The position numbers were made by a program, and so were the translations under genes. The notes beneath the pieces are model-generated. The model saw only the letters and a list, made by a program, of their open reading frames with translations, searched no databases and was not told the origin of the DNA. Shown piece by piece: positions 1 through 10,735 of a DNA stretch of 64,000 nucleotides; the first letter of the stretch is position 1, and each line of letters opens with the position of its first letter. The DNA is from Antedon mediterranea. Taxonomy: Eukaryota; Echinodermata; Crinoidea; Comatulida; Antedonidae. The stretch lies in the NCBI RefSeq assembly GCF_964355755.1, contig NC_092672.1, forward strand, positions 34,716,501-34,780,500, in the 5' to 3' direction.

Positions 1-225
1 GTCATTCATTCATGACATTTAAACAAATTGCGTCATCGTAGTAGACGACAACATATTTGTACTTACAACATACACGCAACTAAAGCTAAATTTATCCAAG
101 TCTTCTAACGTGATGATTTATCCAAATCTCAATGGGCAAACGAATGAAAACATAATCACGTCATCACAATTACGTATACATCCAAAACAAATGACAATGT
201 TATGTTATAGCTCATCACCGTAAAT

Positions 226-300
226 TCAATTCAATTCAACTTTTATTTCAGACAATTGTCTATATGGTATAATACATTACACACAAAAAAAAGATGAAGG
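226..300 (-). repeat. LINE-like 3'-end fragment with (ATTCA)n tail
   Basis: Starts with repeated attca units, followed by cttttatttcagacaattg. The same architecture, (ATTC/ATTCA)n then TTTATTTCGGAAA, occurs at 17411 and 46055. On the minus strand it would be a retroelement 3' end with a (TGAAT)n tail. Family unassigned. Confidence 0.45.
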
Positions 301-620
301 AGAGAGGACCAAAACTTTTATCTATTGGTATATAATGCCTCTCTCCATTTGTAGTACATGTTTGAATCCATCAACAAATATTTATATATACAAATTAACA
401 TTCTGTTTTCGCTTTTTATTATTCTTGTAAGAAATCGGTAAGTCGAAATCCTCAAATATTCATAAAATGATGGAATATTGTTTTCCACTAACAAATTCCT
501 GCACTAACAAATCTGGGTTGTCACAACAACCGCCGGAAAGCATCATTATAATAACAAACTTTAAGTCGGTTAATATCTTTTTTAAAATGATAATTTCCAA
601 CATAAAACATTACCTTATTA

Positions 621-938
621 GTGAGTGAGTGGCCGAGCGGTTAAGACAGTGGAACCGTAATCACGTAGCCATAACATCGGCAGGGGTTCGAGGCTCACTC
701 ACTCCATGGTTCTGGTGGTAGAACGAGTCTTCTCGGATAAGGACTATAAACCGTAGGTCCAGTGTACACAACTTGCTCGTGTGCACTTTAAAGAACCTAG
801 TACATCTTTCGAGACGAGTAGGGGGTTACCCCGGTGTACTAGTACATCACAGCCACTGATCACCAACTGGGCCCTCTGGGAGATCAGTCTTTGACTGAAG
901 AGGTTACCCAGTATAAAGATAAAACAAACAAACATACC
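621..938 (+). repeat. tRNA-derived SINE
   Basis: The head (621-702) resembles a class II tRNA. GTGAGTGA pairs with TCACTCAC, an A box (TGGCCGAGCGGTTAAGA) lies at 630-646, and a B box (GGTTCGAGGC) lies at about 685-694. The T stem no longer pairs, so it is not a working tRNA. The unrelated body with gtgtgcactttaaagaacc and ggggttaccccggtgta ends in an A-rich tail (aaagataaaacaaacaaac) at about 938. Confidence 0.75.
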
Positions 939-943
939 TCTAA

Positions 944-1040
944 TACATAGAGATCTATATTGGCGTTTTATATCTGCTTCATCTCTTAGATTCGAAGTTA
1001 AAATATGGCCTAAGTACGTAAAATGATCAACATACTCCAA
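944..1040 (-). pseudogene. Non-LTR reverse transcriptase relic
   Basis: About 32 residues read in one frame: MEYVDHFTYLGHILTSNLRD, then EADIKRQYRSLCIRG. The YLGHIL segment followed by D-x-D-I-x-R-Q is the thumb-proximal region found in LINE reverse transcriptases of many invertebrates. The remainder of the element is missing on both sides, so it is a short dead fragment next to the SINE tail. Confidence 0.7.
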
Positions 1041-1551
1041 AAGTTAGGCAATAAGATAATAAGATACAAAGAAAAACACTTTGGTTTCATGTGATTTCAA
1101 TTGCATTTATTTGCCACCTTATTACCATTTATATCGTAATCACAATACGTATACATTTAAAACAACTGACAATATTTTATAGCTCATCACCGTGATATAA
1201 TATTTTCGCGGCCGTAATATTATGTAATAATATTATAACGTCTGCTCACCGTACCTCGGCATATCGCGATTGAAGCAGTAGGCCATACCCAATCCCAATT
1301 TAGGTATCGATCGTGGCCAGTTTTTTTAAACCATGATAAAATAATTAATTTTCACTGTTATTATTTTGTCCATTGGGAAGAGGACGTACATGCTGCGTGT
1401 ATATAATCATATAAAATTATTAGTTAATGATTTATACTTATAGCACCAGAGTCTAGACAATAATTATGCAGTGACCCCAAAAAAACACATGGTAAATAAA
1501 TAGTAGTAGGTCTTAGTAGTAGATATATTAATTTAAAAATGATGTTCTTAC

Positions 1552-1744
1552 CGTTGCCTTGGAGGAATATAAAAGCGATGACCATGAGAAGTGGATGATA
1601 GTTGAATGTCTTCAGACTGCCATCCCAGCTGAACCCAGGCTCCTTGTTGAGTTGTCCTCCAAACAGACCGATGAGAACCACGGCAGTCAAGCCAGAAATC
1701 TCGGCGAGAGCCACAAGAGCGAAGAACACTATTTTATCTGCCAT
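1552..1744 (-). CDS. Cytochrome b561-like protein, first coding exon (gene continues off the left edge)
   Basis: From the ATG at 1744 this exon encodes 64 residues plus one base, then a GT donor (gtaagaac) at 1551. Seen: an N-terminal hydrophobic helix (about residues 4-30), then GFSWDGSLKTFNYHPLLMVI with the continuation AFIFLQGN. This matches the start of animal cytochrome b561, where a Trp-containing loop is followed by a conserved His and helix 2 (HPL-MVIG-IFLQGN type). Family knowledge: CYB561 proteins are six-helix, two-haem membrane proteins that pass electrons from cytosolic ascorbate across vesicle or lysosomal membranes; the His in the YHPL segment is a haem ligand. The remaining helices must lie beyond position 1, since I found no second exon in 1-1551. 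Family assignment is confident; the exact paralogue is not. Confidence 0.85.
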
Positions 1745-2568
1745 TATGCCTACTTTCTTTTATCTTAACTTCTTCTTCTACTACTACGTGTGTTGCCTGG
1801 CAGAAATCGTGGTGTACTGTGTGTTAATTTCTTCTGGACAGATGCGATACTATAAATACTAATACAGTATAATTCAGTAAACAGAGTATTGGCTAGCGTC
1901 CAACAGATGCGACCCACGTGTGTTAATTTACTACGTTTTGATTGTTGAAGTCTGCATCCGTTTTACGATTATCAATTATGATTCGATGATGATACAAAAA
2001 AAAAAAGTGTCGCACTTGACCTCTAGCTGCATTTTACAAGGTCAACAATTATTTATAAATGAAAACGAGGCAAATGATAGTTGATATGATAAAATATCGC
2101 AGCGGGGAGAAATTCCTATTACGGTTTTAACGACGAGGAATTTCAGTCAGCCGTAGTCTTATGATATGATCACGTTTTTTATGCGTGTTCATTACATAAT
2201 GCAGAGTGGTTTTTAAGGTACCGTCCTGGCCGATTCTAAAAACGGCGCGTATTGGGAAATATTTTGTTTGGTATCTGCAGGGAAGAGCTCTTCCCTAGTC
2301 TCTGCTTTTGTTTTATTCTGGAAGGTCGTGAACGATTGACCTATTAAATACGTGCGTAAAATTAGTACACGAACAAATGTGTAGTGCGCCCTCTATATCG
2401 ACACCAAAATAATGTTCCTTTAGAAAATGAAGGCCTATCGTACTGTAATACACGCGAGTCACAAACAACCATAAAGTACCACAGAATTTGCTTTCTGAAA
2501 ACATTTATATTAATTTATAGAAATTTAAGAATCATATTTTCCTTTTATTCTGTGAAAATTCAATAACT
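1745..2568. other. Intergenic region between two minus-strand genes
   Basis: Holds the 5' flank of the b561-like gene. No convincing TATA box in the correct orientation is seen. Short ORFs at 2313-2566 look random. Confidence 0.4.
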
Positions 2569-2759
2569 TGAAAATCAAAAGTGCATTAAATTAAAAGGTT
2601 TAGTGAATAGAAAATCAATCTTTATTTTCACAAACTTTTTGAGCCTTGAAAATAAAAACACATTAACGTTAAAGGTGCATAAAATTAATAGGTTTTAGTG
2701 AATTAAAAATTCAATCTTAATTTTCACAAACTTTTCGAACCTTGAAAATAAAAAACACA
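2569..2759. repeat. Tandem duplication, unit about 101 bp
   Basis: Two adjacent copies share ttgaaaat, cattaaa/cataaaatta, ggttt(t)agtgaat, caatctt-attttcacaaactttt. It lies just past the stop codon of the minus-strand gene, so it may be part of its 3' UTR. TTTATT at 2621-2626 reads AATAAA on the minus strand. Confidence 0.7.
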
Positions 2760-2842
2760 ATAACTATTAAAATTATATACATTTTTTGTTGTCCAGAGTC
2801 TAAAGAGATATTCAAACATTAATTTACTAAAACCACTGAAAT

Positions 2843-4197
2843 CTAGTTCCATTTGTCAATATCATCAATAAGAGCTGGTGGTAATTCAATGCTTTCAAAC
2901 TTATCAGTCCAAAATAAATCTGGAAGGTATCGTTTGGATGGAAAAAGCTCACCATCATCTATAAGAGATATGCGACAATTATTAAGGAGGTTTCGAAGTG
3001 CGCCATCATTTGATGTCTTTGCTGACGATTCAGAGAAAGATGCTACAGAAGAAACTGAAGCAAGAGCAGGTTGATCATAAAGTACTTGTTTGGCTAATGA
3101 TGTAGAAGATGTTGATGCAGGAGGTACTGGTGTAGAGGGAGATTGATCTGCGGATGTTCCATTTGCTGAAGTACCAACTGTCAAGGAATTTGATGCAACA
3201 ACATTAGTAGAATCATTTATTGGTACCAGTGGCGCAACGCTGGTGGAAAAGGCCCCTGGTTTAGCACTCTTAAGGTGCCCTCCAACGCTCATACTATGAG
3301 GTCCCTTAAGCTCTGGGGACCCTGGGTTTAGCCAGTGAGCGCTCATAGCCGTTACGCCACTGATTGGCACTTGACAGCCTGCCAGCTGATTAGAAGACAA
3401 TGTTGATTTTGTCATTTGTGGAAAAAGCTGTTGTGGTCCACGATTTATACCCTTCATTTTGACCTTGGAAACATTTATCGGATTAGAAGCTACTGTGGTT
3501 GTTGTCTTTGATACCGGTCCAATTATTATGACAGTTTTGGTTGTGGTGGCAACTGGTAGAGAAGCGAGTGCAGTTGGGGTTGCTGGTAAAATTTTAGCAT
3601 GCTGATAAAGCCGATTACATTCAGTGACATCTTCCTGAACTGCTGATGTCATTGCTGCTGTTTTCACCAAAGACTTCTGACCCACATTATTAATGTTGTC
3701 AATGTTGGTAGTGCAAGTACCTTGTGATGGTGTTTTTTCTTTGTTAATTTCTCTTGCAGATTCAGATATGTGAGAAATAGTTTTAGGAGTGGATGTAACT
3801 AACCCAGCACTTACTAACTTTTGAACAACTAAGTTTAGATCGACATTTGTCGACTTCTTTCTCTTTGGTAAATCTGTCGGTCCTTCCTGAATGTCTTCCT
3901 GTAAGTGCTGACCTTTTTTACTTTGATTGACATGTTGAGATCTGCCTTCACTCGATCTCTCTGGTGTTGAAGATGAGCTTAATTCATTTTCATTTGAAAT
4001 AATCCGGTATATTTTGACTAGTTTTAGAAGAATCTTCTGTTTTGCCTTGATGTTCTCTAGTTTCTCGCGTTGCCTATTTTTATTGAATTCTCTTTGAAGT
4101 TTTGCCAGTTTATCAAGAACACCTTTTTGTTCAGCTTTAAAAGAGTCATTCATAAACTTCAACTGCATCTTGATTGACAACAACTTAGAGTTGATTC
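2843..4197 (-). CDS. Unrecognised coiled-coil gene, exon 7 (terminal)
   Basis: Acceptor tttttatttag before 4197. Continues the coiled coil (KLAKLQREFNKNRQREKLEN), has a basic PKRKK stretch that could be a nuclear signal, then a long Ser/Thr-rich segment, and ends in IELPPALIDDIDKWN and TAG. Confidence 0.8.
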
Positions 4198-7100
4198 CTA
4201 AATAAAAAGAATTATGTAATTTAAGTTTAGAATGCCACTAAAGCAGTGGTGGCGGTCTGACAGTAAATTAAGCAAAACAAAATGTGGTAACTACAAACTG
4301 TCTTACCAATCATCTATAACATTGCCCAGAAACAAATGTCTGTTTGGTCATTGATATTGATATTCAATCAATTCAATTTCTTTTGTTTCGGAAAAATTTC
4401 ATCCATATCAACAAACGTACAAACAGAAAAAGAAAATTTGCAAACTTTAAGCGTAAATATATACTTCTCCATCTATAATACATTTTTTTAGTTATGGAGC
4501 AAATGTTTGCAAACACAAGCAACAAGATTACAACTATTCAACATACATTGCATGAACCCATAGGTAGATTTTCGCATATAATCATTTAAGGTCGAGTCGA
4601 AGATTGAGGGCCCCTCAAAATCAGCTTCCGCTGGCTGGGTCACCCTCTTGAAATATGGTTGAATAAATAAATAAATAAGGAAGGGACATCATGTTCAATA
4701 AACATCATACCGACACTACTGCTTTTAGAGACATTCAGTATACGGCGCAGAACATTATTGTAGTATACATAATTATATTATATATTTCTTTATAAACAGT
4801 TTGTTGAGAAATATAAACAACTTCTGTTACACACTTATATACTTTATATTCAATGAGTGAATTAAGATAATGAAAAAAGTTCATAAAAAATATATTTTAT
4901 ATAATAAGTATTATAGGATATGTATCCTCTCTCACCTGGTTCAGAACCATTCTTTAATCTTTCTAACTTTGTCTCAAGCTCCATTAAGTCTTTATGGTCC
5001 TGATCAACAACCTCCTATTAAAAATTTAAAAATGTTTTTATATATGTACGCTCTGTATACACTATCAAACTAGTTTGACTAAAAAGTGTGATGTGCCTAA
5101 ATATGGCAGTGATGTTCCTAACTATGGTAGTTGTATGACATCATCATGTCCATATATGGGCACATCACATTTTTTTTGTCACATAAAGTTTTATAGTGTA
5201 AACAGAGCTTTAGACTGTTTTAATAACGATAATATATCAAAATCTTTACTGTATATATTACTAACCCATGTTTCTGCACTCATTTCCTCGTCCGTATTCT
5301 TATCTGCCTTTTCCCTTACGTTTCTTCCGACTCTCTTTCTTACTGTTTTATCGTTTCTTTTATGTTGTGTCTCTAAAGTTGCTTTGTCTGGTGTTTCATT
5401 CTCTGTCTTCATTCGTCTTACCTCCGCTGATTTACATTCCTTCACCCGTGTCTCTACTGATATTTCTGGCTCTTCTCTGATTTCTGCTACTTCTGATGTT
5501 GTTGGTGTCTCTATTCTCATTATCACTGGATAATTATTGTCTTGTCCAGATATCTTTGGTATGAATACTTGTGGTCCATCCGCACATGTAATTTGGGTGT
5601 CTTCAGTGTCTATCACTGGTGATATTGTCTCTACCACTGGTGACATGGTTTCTATCACTGGTGATATGGTCTCTATCACTGGTGATATTGTCTCCATCAC
5701 TGGTGATATTGTCTCTACCACTGGTGATATGGTCTCCATCACTGGTGATATGGTCTCTGTCACTAGTGATACGGTCTCCATCACTGGTGACATGGTTTCT
5801 ATCACTGGTGATAGGGTCTCTATCACTGGTGATATGATCTCTATCACTGGTGATATAGTCTCTATCACTTGTGATATAGTTCCAACGCATTCCATTCGTC
5901 TAATGATGTCATTTCTATCTTCTTCAATCTCTGTACAATCACTATCATAGTCATTTTCAGTACTATATTTCGTAACTACTTTATCAGGTGCATTGACTGT
6001 GAGGCTGTTTTCAATATCATTTACATCTGAAAAAAAGTTACTATCTGTTAATAAACTTTTGTTAATATCCAAAAACATATTGTTTGCCATATTAGGAAAT
6101 TTATATTATTATTATTAGGTCAGTTGATATCTTTGAAGATAGCTTTGAAGATGTCCATTCAGAGCATGTTTGAGGTGTTGCTTGGTGAGTATACATACCA
6201 TTTTTATCTCAAATATTTCACAGTATGCCGTTGCAAATAAATACTTATTTCCTCCTTATGGCAGCTTAGGTAATTTATATAAATCTGCAGCCTCATATTG
6301 TCTAAAGCTCTGTCTAATCTATCGAACTTTGTGTGGAAAAAAAAAATGGTGTTGAAGTGCCCATATATGGACATGATGATGTCATATCACTACCATATTT
6401 GGCAAACTAGTTTGATAGAGTAGACAGAGCTTTTAGGACGTTTATTTTGATTACTTACTTTCCCTTTCTTGTTTTTTAGGTATTTTGCTAGCAGGAGGTG
6501 AAAACACTGGTGAACGATATACTTTATGAGATCTGAAAATGTTAAACAAAAGCAAATTCAACATTCTTTAGATCAGATCAGGTAAATGTTATGACTATCT
6601 TGGTTCAGGGATCAATCCTTAAGCTCTGTCTACACCATCAAACTTTATGTGACAACAAAATGTCATATATGGACATGATGATGTTATATCACTACCATAT
6701 TTGTGCATATCACTGCCCTATTTGTGCATATCACTACCATATATGGGCACATCACACTTTTTTTGTCAAACTATAGTGTAGACAGAGCTTTACCTAATGC
6801 CTAGTTACTTGCTGTTGAATGAAATGTGGTTTAAAAAAAAGGGTGTAAATGGTATGAAATAAATATTTGACTTTACATCTTATTTTAACCACACAGAACA
6901 TTGACTTTAAAGTACATTCTCTGGATAATTTCCATTCAATCTTTTCATGATTGTTAACGTCTTTGTTAACAAATTTGTTTTCTTTCAATTGCTAATTTTC
7001 TTTCCCCGGATTTAATTTGCTTCAGGGGTACTGTTATAAAAGTAATAAAATAAATAATAACCACTAAAATAAAAGTATACTTGAACTTGGCCTAAAATTT

Positions 7101-7813
7101 CATTTGTATATAACAGTGTAATTAAAGATCTTGTGATAAATGTCAAATACAGTGGTCTTACTGAGAGGTTAAACAAAAACACCTTTGTTGTGTGAATAAC
7201 AATTGTGTTTACTTTTTACACCCCCTCTTTTGATGCATTAAAAAAAACATACATAAAAGCCATAGTAATTTTACAATGCAATACAAAGCAATTTGTAAAA
7301 CATATTTTCATGGGTTCTTTAATTTTCATGAAGATTATGTTTGAGCTAAAATACTTACTTGGGTTTGAGTAAAGACTGCGACATTTGACTCTCATCGTCA
7401 GAGCTTTCATCTACATAGATTCAAGTGATATAATAAAAATATCTTTAATAACAATTATTATTAGTAATTTTGTATATTCTGTTGTTTGTTAGAGAGACTT
7501 TAATCTGCCTACATACCTTCAGACATAACATGTATTTGCTTGTTGAAATCCATCTGTTTTTGTTTAATACTGAAAAAAAAACAATTAAAATTGATTGATT
7601 GTTTTATCATGAAAAAATACTTGTCTGCTGCCCTCTGTCTAAAAATAGTTTAGTACAGAGCCCTATAGTAATTTTTGGTATTGGAAAATGGTTGGAAACC
7701 CATTTTAAAAAGAATTCTTTCACTTACATATCATGAAGCCCAGTAAGAATTGGAGAGCCTGCATCGTCAGCTGATTGTGATGACTCTGATATGATTGTGT
7801 TGTCACTATCCAT
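2843..7813 (-). CDS. Seven-exon gene for an unrecognised 819-residue coiled-coil protein with a Ser-Pro heptapeptide array
   Basis: Seven exons with consensus GT-AG borders join in frame from ATG 7813 to TAG 2843 (exons 7813-7728, 7569-7517, 7410-7359, 6532-6459, 6026-5266, 5014-4936, 4197-2843; total 2460 nt). The start has A at -3 and G at +4. Layout: residues 1-88 acidic, Ser-rich (DESSDDES) with SP sites (YRSPVFSPPAS); 139-229 thirteen exact 7-residue repeats, consensus ETISPVI; about 230-340 charged, basic toward the end; about 343-445 predicted coiled coil rich in K/E/L; about 446-770 Ser/Thr/Val-rich, probably disordered; a compact C-terminus with ISLIDDGELFPSKRYLPDLF and a final IDDIDKWN. 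I do not recognise the family. The many proline-directed Ser sites suggest control by CDK- or MAPK-type kinases (inference). The gene points away from the T-box gene, with about 10.9 kb between start codons. Confidence 0.75.
4605..4678 (+). repeat. LINE 3'-end fragment with (AATA)n tail
   Basis: ggcccctcaaaatcagcttc, then gctgggtcaccctcttgaaa and a (AATA)n tail. This resembles the conserved 3' ends of CR1/L2-type retroposons. A minus-strand relative is at 48306-48377. It lies in intron 6 of the minus-strand gene. Confidence 0.6.
4936..5014 (-). CDS. Unrecognised coiled-coil gene, exon 6
   Basis: Acceptor tttttaatag, donor CAGgtgaga. Encodes EVVDQDHKDLMELETKLERL and KNGSEP, a coiled-coil start. 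No long ORF marks it, but the phases (0 in, 1 out) fit both neighbours. Confidence 0.7.
5049..5211 (-). mobile_element. Inverted-repeat MITE, family A, copy 1
   Basis: Ends are ctctgtatacactatcaaac and its inverse agtgtaaacagagcttta. The interior has catcatgtccatatatgggc. Lies in intron 5 of the minus-strand gene. No coding capacity. Confidence 0.8.
5266..6026 (-). CDS. Unrecognised coiled-coil gene, exon 5 (repeat exon)
   Basis: 761 nt, acceptor ctttttttcag at 6027, donor TGGgttagt after 5266. The frame is open further upstream to an ATG at 6090, but exon 4 joins perfectly at 6026, so I prefer the spliced start. Encodes the 13-unit heptapeptide array and then a Lys/Glu/Arg-rich segment. Confidence 0.75.
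5605..5877 (-). repeat. 21-bp coding minisatellite, 13 exact-length units
   Basis: 273 bp = 13 x 21 with no length variation. The plus-strand unit is tctatcactggtgatatggtc. On the minus strand it encodes ETISPVI with conservative changes (I/L/M/V, I/M/V/T). Eleven units carry S-P. All three frames stay open on the opposite strand because the unit lacks stops. Confidence 0.9.
6304..6432 (+). mobile_element. MITE family A, copy 2 (shortened)
   Basis: Starts aaagctctgtctaatctatc and ends gtttgatagagtagacagag. Has the usual catatatggacatgatgatg interior but lacks the second half of it. Confidence 0.8.
6459..6532 (-). CDS. Unrecognised coiled-coil gene, exon 4
   Basis: Acceptor cattttcag, donor AAgtaagta. 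Encodes KSHKVYRSPVFSPPASKIPK and then KQERE: basic, with two SP sites. Confidence 0.7.
6620..6791 (+). mobile_element. MITE family A, copy 3
   Basis: Terminal aagctctgtctacaccatca against actatagtgtagacagagct. The interior contains three catatcactaccatattt-type repeats. Confidence 0.85.
7359..7410 (-). CDS. Unrecognised coiled-coil gene, exon 3
   Basis: Acceptor ctatgtag, donor AAgtaagtat. Encodes DESSDDESQMSQSLLKP, an acidic Ser patch resembling CK2 sites. Phase agrees with both neighbours. Confidence 0.7.
7517..7569 (-). CDS. Unrecognised coiled-coil gene, exon 2
   Basis: Acceptor ttttttcag, donor Ggtatgt. Reads IIKQKQMDFNKQIHVMSE across the joins, likely helical. Confidence 0.7.
7728..7813 (-). 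CDS. Unrecognised coiled-coil gene, exon 1
   Basis: 28 codons plus two bases, starting MDSDNTIISESSQSADD. Donor ATgtaagtg. Acidic and Ser-rich. Confidence 0.75.
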
Positions 7814-8204
7814 CGTGTGTTTAATAAAATAAAAGGCTTGAAAAAGAATATTCAGAACATCAGTTAGTAGGCCTGTGCCTAGACCTCTACCTAGGCCCTA
7901 CTACTAGTACTAGTCTAGAACACCGTCCTTGTTGTCCTTCTGTTGGCCCTCCTTCTTGGTAGGCCTATTCTTGGTTTATTTATTTGTTGATCCTACCTAC
8001 CTAGCCTCTCTGACTGAGCTATTATAACTATAAGGCTAGGGTCCATGGACATAGGCTAGTTTAGTCAAGGAATAGTAGTTGTATTTGTAGGAAAATTTAA
8101 CCAACTTACAAACACGATAAACAAGCAAATTAAATATTAAAATATCCTATTTAGTATACCTAGGCCTAGGCTTATTGGCACTCCTGATCTTCTCGCTGTT
8201 GTGT

Positions 8205-8262
8205 GTGTGATAAGCGCGCATGCTGCTGCATGCGGCAAACTATTACACTGCCCTCGTCCGAT
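8205..8262 (-). promoter_or_regulatory. Candidate promoter of the minus-strand coiled-coil gene (NRF-1-like motifs)
   Basis: A CpG-containing patch about 400 bp upstream of ATG 7813 holds gcgcgcatgctgctgcatgc, an inverted pair of GCATGCG-type half sites resembling the NRF-1 consensus (GCGCATGCGC). Such sites are common in TATA-less promoters. Inference only. Confidence 0.35.
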
Positions 8263-9774
8263 AGGAAACTTTCTTAGAAAAATGAGGGCGTGATTTTGTA
8301 TTGCCTTGCAGTCAATTTATTATTGTTAGACAGAATCATTACTTTTATCGCTTAAGTTAAAATATGGTATTTATAAAAAAAATCTGTGATTCAATTTATA
8401 AACACAATTAATGAACATGGTAATTAGATTTTATTTCTTTGTACACCTTGTTAATGTTATGGTAAGCTGTAGCCTATATTACATAAAGTAACAACTTACA
8501 CGTCAGGCCTTATAATAAAACATACACTTCCTTTATCTATGTTTTTTCTAAAATTTAAAATCAATTCGTAATTAGTTTATTATTAGTGTATCATAGATTG
8601 TGTAAGCAGTTAATATAGAAACCCACATTTTTAAGGTGACCCTTTCCCGTAAACGAATGAAACGTATTATTTATGTTTTTAACACGGCCAACTAACTCAT
8701 AGGAGTTGGGTTCCGATAATTGTCCCCCTTAAATTTGTAACCAGTTCGTGTATGCTTATCGGTATATCAACCTAAAAAATCATAATTTGTACTATATATA
8801 TATATATATAACGTTTATCTTTGAATCAAATTGTTTTAAGTGGGTATTAAAAACTCATTATGACGGATTAACAAAGATCAAACAGATTTTGGCAAATAAA
8901 TTTCAGATTTTATAGTTACTTCGGATTAAACAATATATACCTTTCCCACCAGGCTTAAACTGTACCCTGAAAGAAATGAATACATATATTTAAAATAATA
9001 ATAAAGATAAGACATAAGTAGTATAGATTTAAAATTTTTTATTTCTACTTGTATGTTTTGTTTATGAATTATGAAGGTCACGGTCTTTTTATTTCCACTA
9101 ATAATAAGTCGGTTTCTCTGATCTTTTCGGAGACAGGGTTTATCGCCTTTTCATACACCATAGCCTGGTAGATGTTATCAGGTTTGCGTTGGAACCAGGT
9201 TAGACTCGACGAAAAAAAGGACTAGGCCGCGGAGATAAAATCATTTATACACGTTAGACTATAACGGTTACGAATAGTTACGAATGCGATCAGTTGTAAA
9301 ATTGCAAGGGATTTTCTACAAATGAACTACACTGATCAAAACGAGCCTTGGATCACCCGCGCCGAGTTAAAAGTGACCCAACCATGCGTATGATAGACGA
9401 ACAACGGCGCGGTGGTTACTCAAAGGTTTTCTTACAACTAAAATCCCTCTGTAGTGTTCTTTATAAAAAGCCCTAATTTGTACATCACTTTTATCATGGC
9501 TCAACCAATCTTATAAAATCTCTTCCGTTTCAAACAAGGATTAACTCTCCTTTTTTTCTTTAGTTGTTTTGACAGTTCGGTTAAATTCTTTTAATGTACC
9601 GCAACCAACTTAATACTGTAGTACTAAAATCTTTTTCTGACTTTTGCGAGTCGTTTAGCTTCCGTATCTGTAGGAATTACCCGGCGTCTTGTTTCTTAAT
9701 CAATGTGTGTTTAATATGCATTATTTATTTAATATGTATTTTCTGAAATACAAATTAAAATACAGTATTTCGTT

Positions 9775-10092
9775 TAAAGATGTATTGTCCCCCTGAAAAA
9801 TAATTCTTAAATATTTTTTTTTTTAAATATGCTATTTTAATGTCACATTAGGCCTATAGTTATTCAATTTTACCAAAAATTGGATCGAAAAAAACAATTA
9901 TTTACTTGAAATAACTAATTTAAAGCAAAAATAGTCACATTGGGTTTTTGGTTGAATTTAACCATATATTTTGTCATTTTATAAGTGAAAACATTTTTTT
10001 CTCTACGAAAGTAATTAACTTTATTAAAACTATACAAAATAACCTATTCAAAGACTGATTTAATTAATCTTCATTTTTCATGTTTTTAAGGA
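9775..10092 (-). mobile_element. MITE family B, copy 1 (one end lost)
   Basis: Begins aaagatgtattgtccccctg. The interior matches the reverse complement of 12389-12746, including ttggatcgaaaaaaa, gtcacattggg, ccatatattttgtcatttta and aacctattcaaagactgatt. The far terminal repeat is degraded. Confidence 0.75.
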
Positions 10093-10555
10093 ACAAAAGA
10101 TGAACAAAAATCTTGTTTTATTTTCTTTTTAGACTTTAGTTGTTCGTTCAAAAATTACTGATGGGCTTATTATTTATCATTTTATTTGACATTTGACAAT
10201 GAAACTTATTTGATTCGGTAATTTTAACTTCTAACTATATTTGAATTATATTGATATCGTTAAATGATTACATTGTTAAATTCACATTATGGCTTTTCAA
10301 ATTCATCTATCAGTTTTGTACATATTTTGTTCATATTAAGATTTAATGGGCGTAATCATTTAAAACCGATTACAAAAATACAGGTCGAAATATATAAATA
10401 TTAGTTTTTAATGCATACTTGTGACATGATAGAGGCATTTCAAAGTATAGTAATTATTCTCGTTGCAAGTGTCACCATATTTTACGGATAGTAATTGTAA
10501 CCGAAATGTTTAACCGTAAATTTTACATTTTACCACAAGAGCCTTCGAACTCACC

Positions 10556-10735
10556 ATCTTTGGTGTGAACGTATCGATAAGTCAGCTAGCAGTGCAGCAA
10601 CAGAAGCCGGCACTTCGTGGACGCGTGCGCGGTTTTTTTTATCAACGTTTAAACACGCGCGTCAAATCGTGTATACGCGCTGACGCGATAACGAACGGTG
10701 TTCTCTGTGCGTCATCCAGCCGTCTACACTCGTAA
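10556..10735. promoter_or_regulatory. CpG-rich patch, candidate enhancer
   Basis: Clearly richer in CpG than its surroundings (cgtggacgcgtgcgcgg, acacgcgcgtcaaatcg). At its left edge it contains GGTGTGAA, a match to the T-box half site. It could be a distal control element of the T-box gene. Function is inference. Confidence 0.3.

Larger units (their letters stand above)
151..1196. repeat. Direct duplication flanking a transposon cluster (copies 151-222 and 1132-1196)
   Basis: The two copies share the order taatcac, acaat(t)acgtatacat, aaacaa-tgacaat, tatagctcatcaccgt. They lie about 980 bp apart, and the LINE-end, SINE and RT fragments sit between them. Confidence 0.55.
1..1551. other. First intron of the cytochrome b561-like gene (partial)
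   Basis: No further exon of the b561 gene is visible here on the minus strand. The stretch contains a LINE 3'-end fragment, a tRNA-derived SINE, a reverse-transcriptase relic and a short direct duplication, listed separately. The rest is AT-rich sequence without recognisable structure. Confidence 0.6.

Noticed and set aside
621-702. Genuine tRNA gene
   Set aside because: A and B boxes are present, but the T stem does not pair and a SINE body with an A-rich tail follows. The same argument holds at 30036.
5605-5877. Heptad array as a coiled coil
   Set aside because: The period is seven, but each unit has a proline after Ser, which breaks helices.
5537-5950. Long plus-strand ORF across the heptad array
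   Set aside because: It is the antisense shadow of the 21-bp coding repeat, which has no stops in any frame; the minus strand has splice sites and continuous phase.
6027-6090. Alternative ATG start of the minus-strand repeat exon at 6090
   Set aside because: The acceptor at 6027 joins exon 4 in phase and four upstream exons fit; an internal promoter remains possible but has no evidence.
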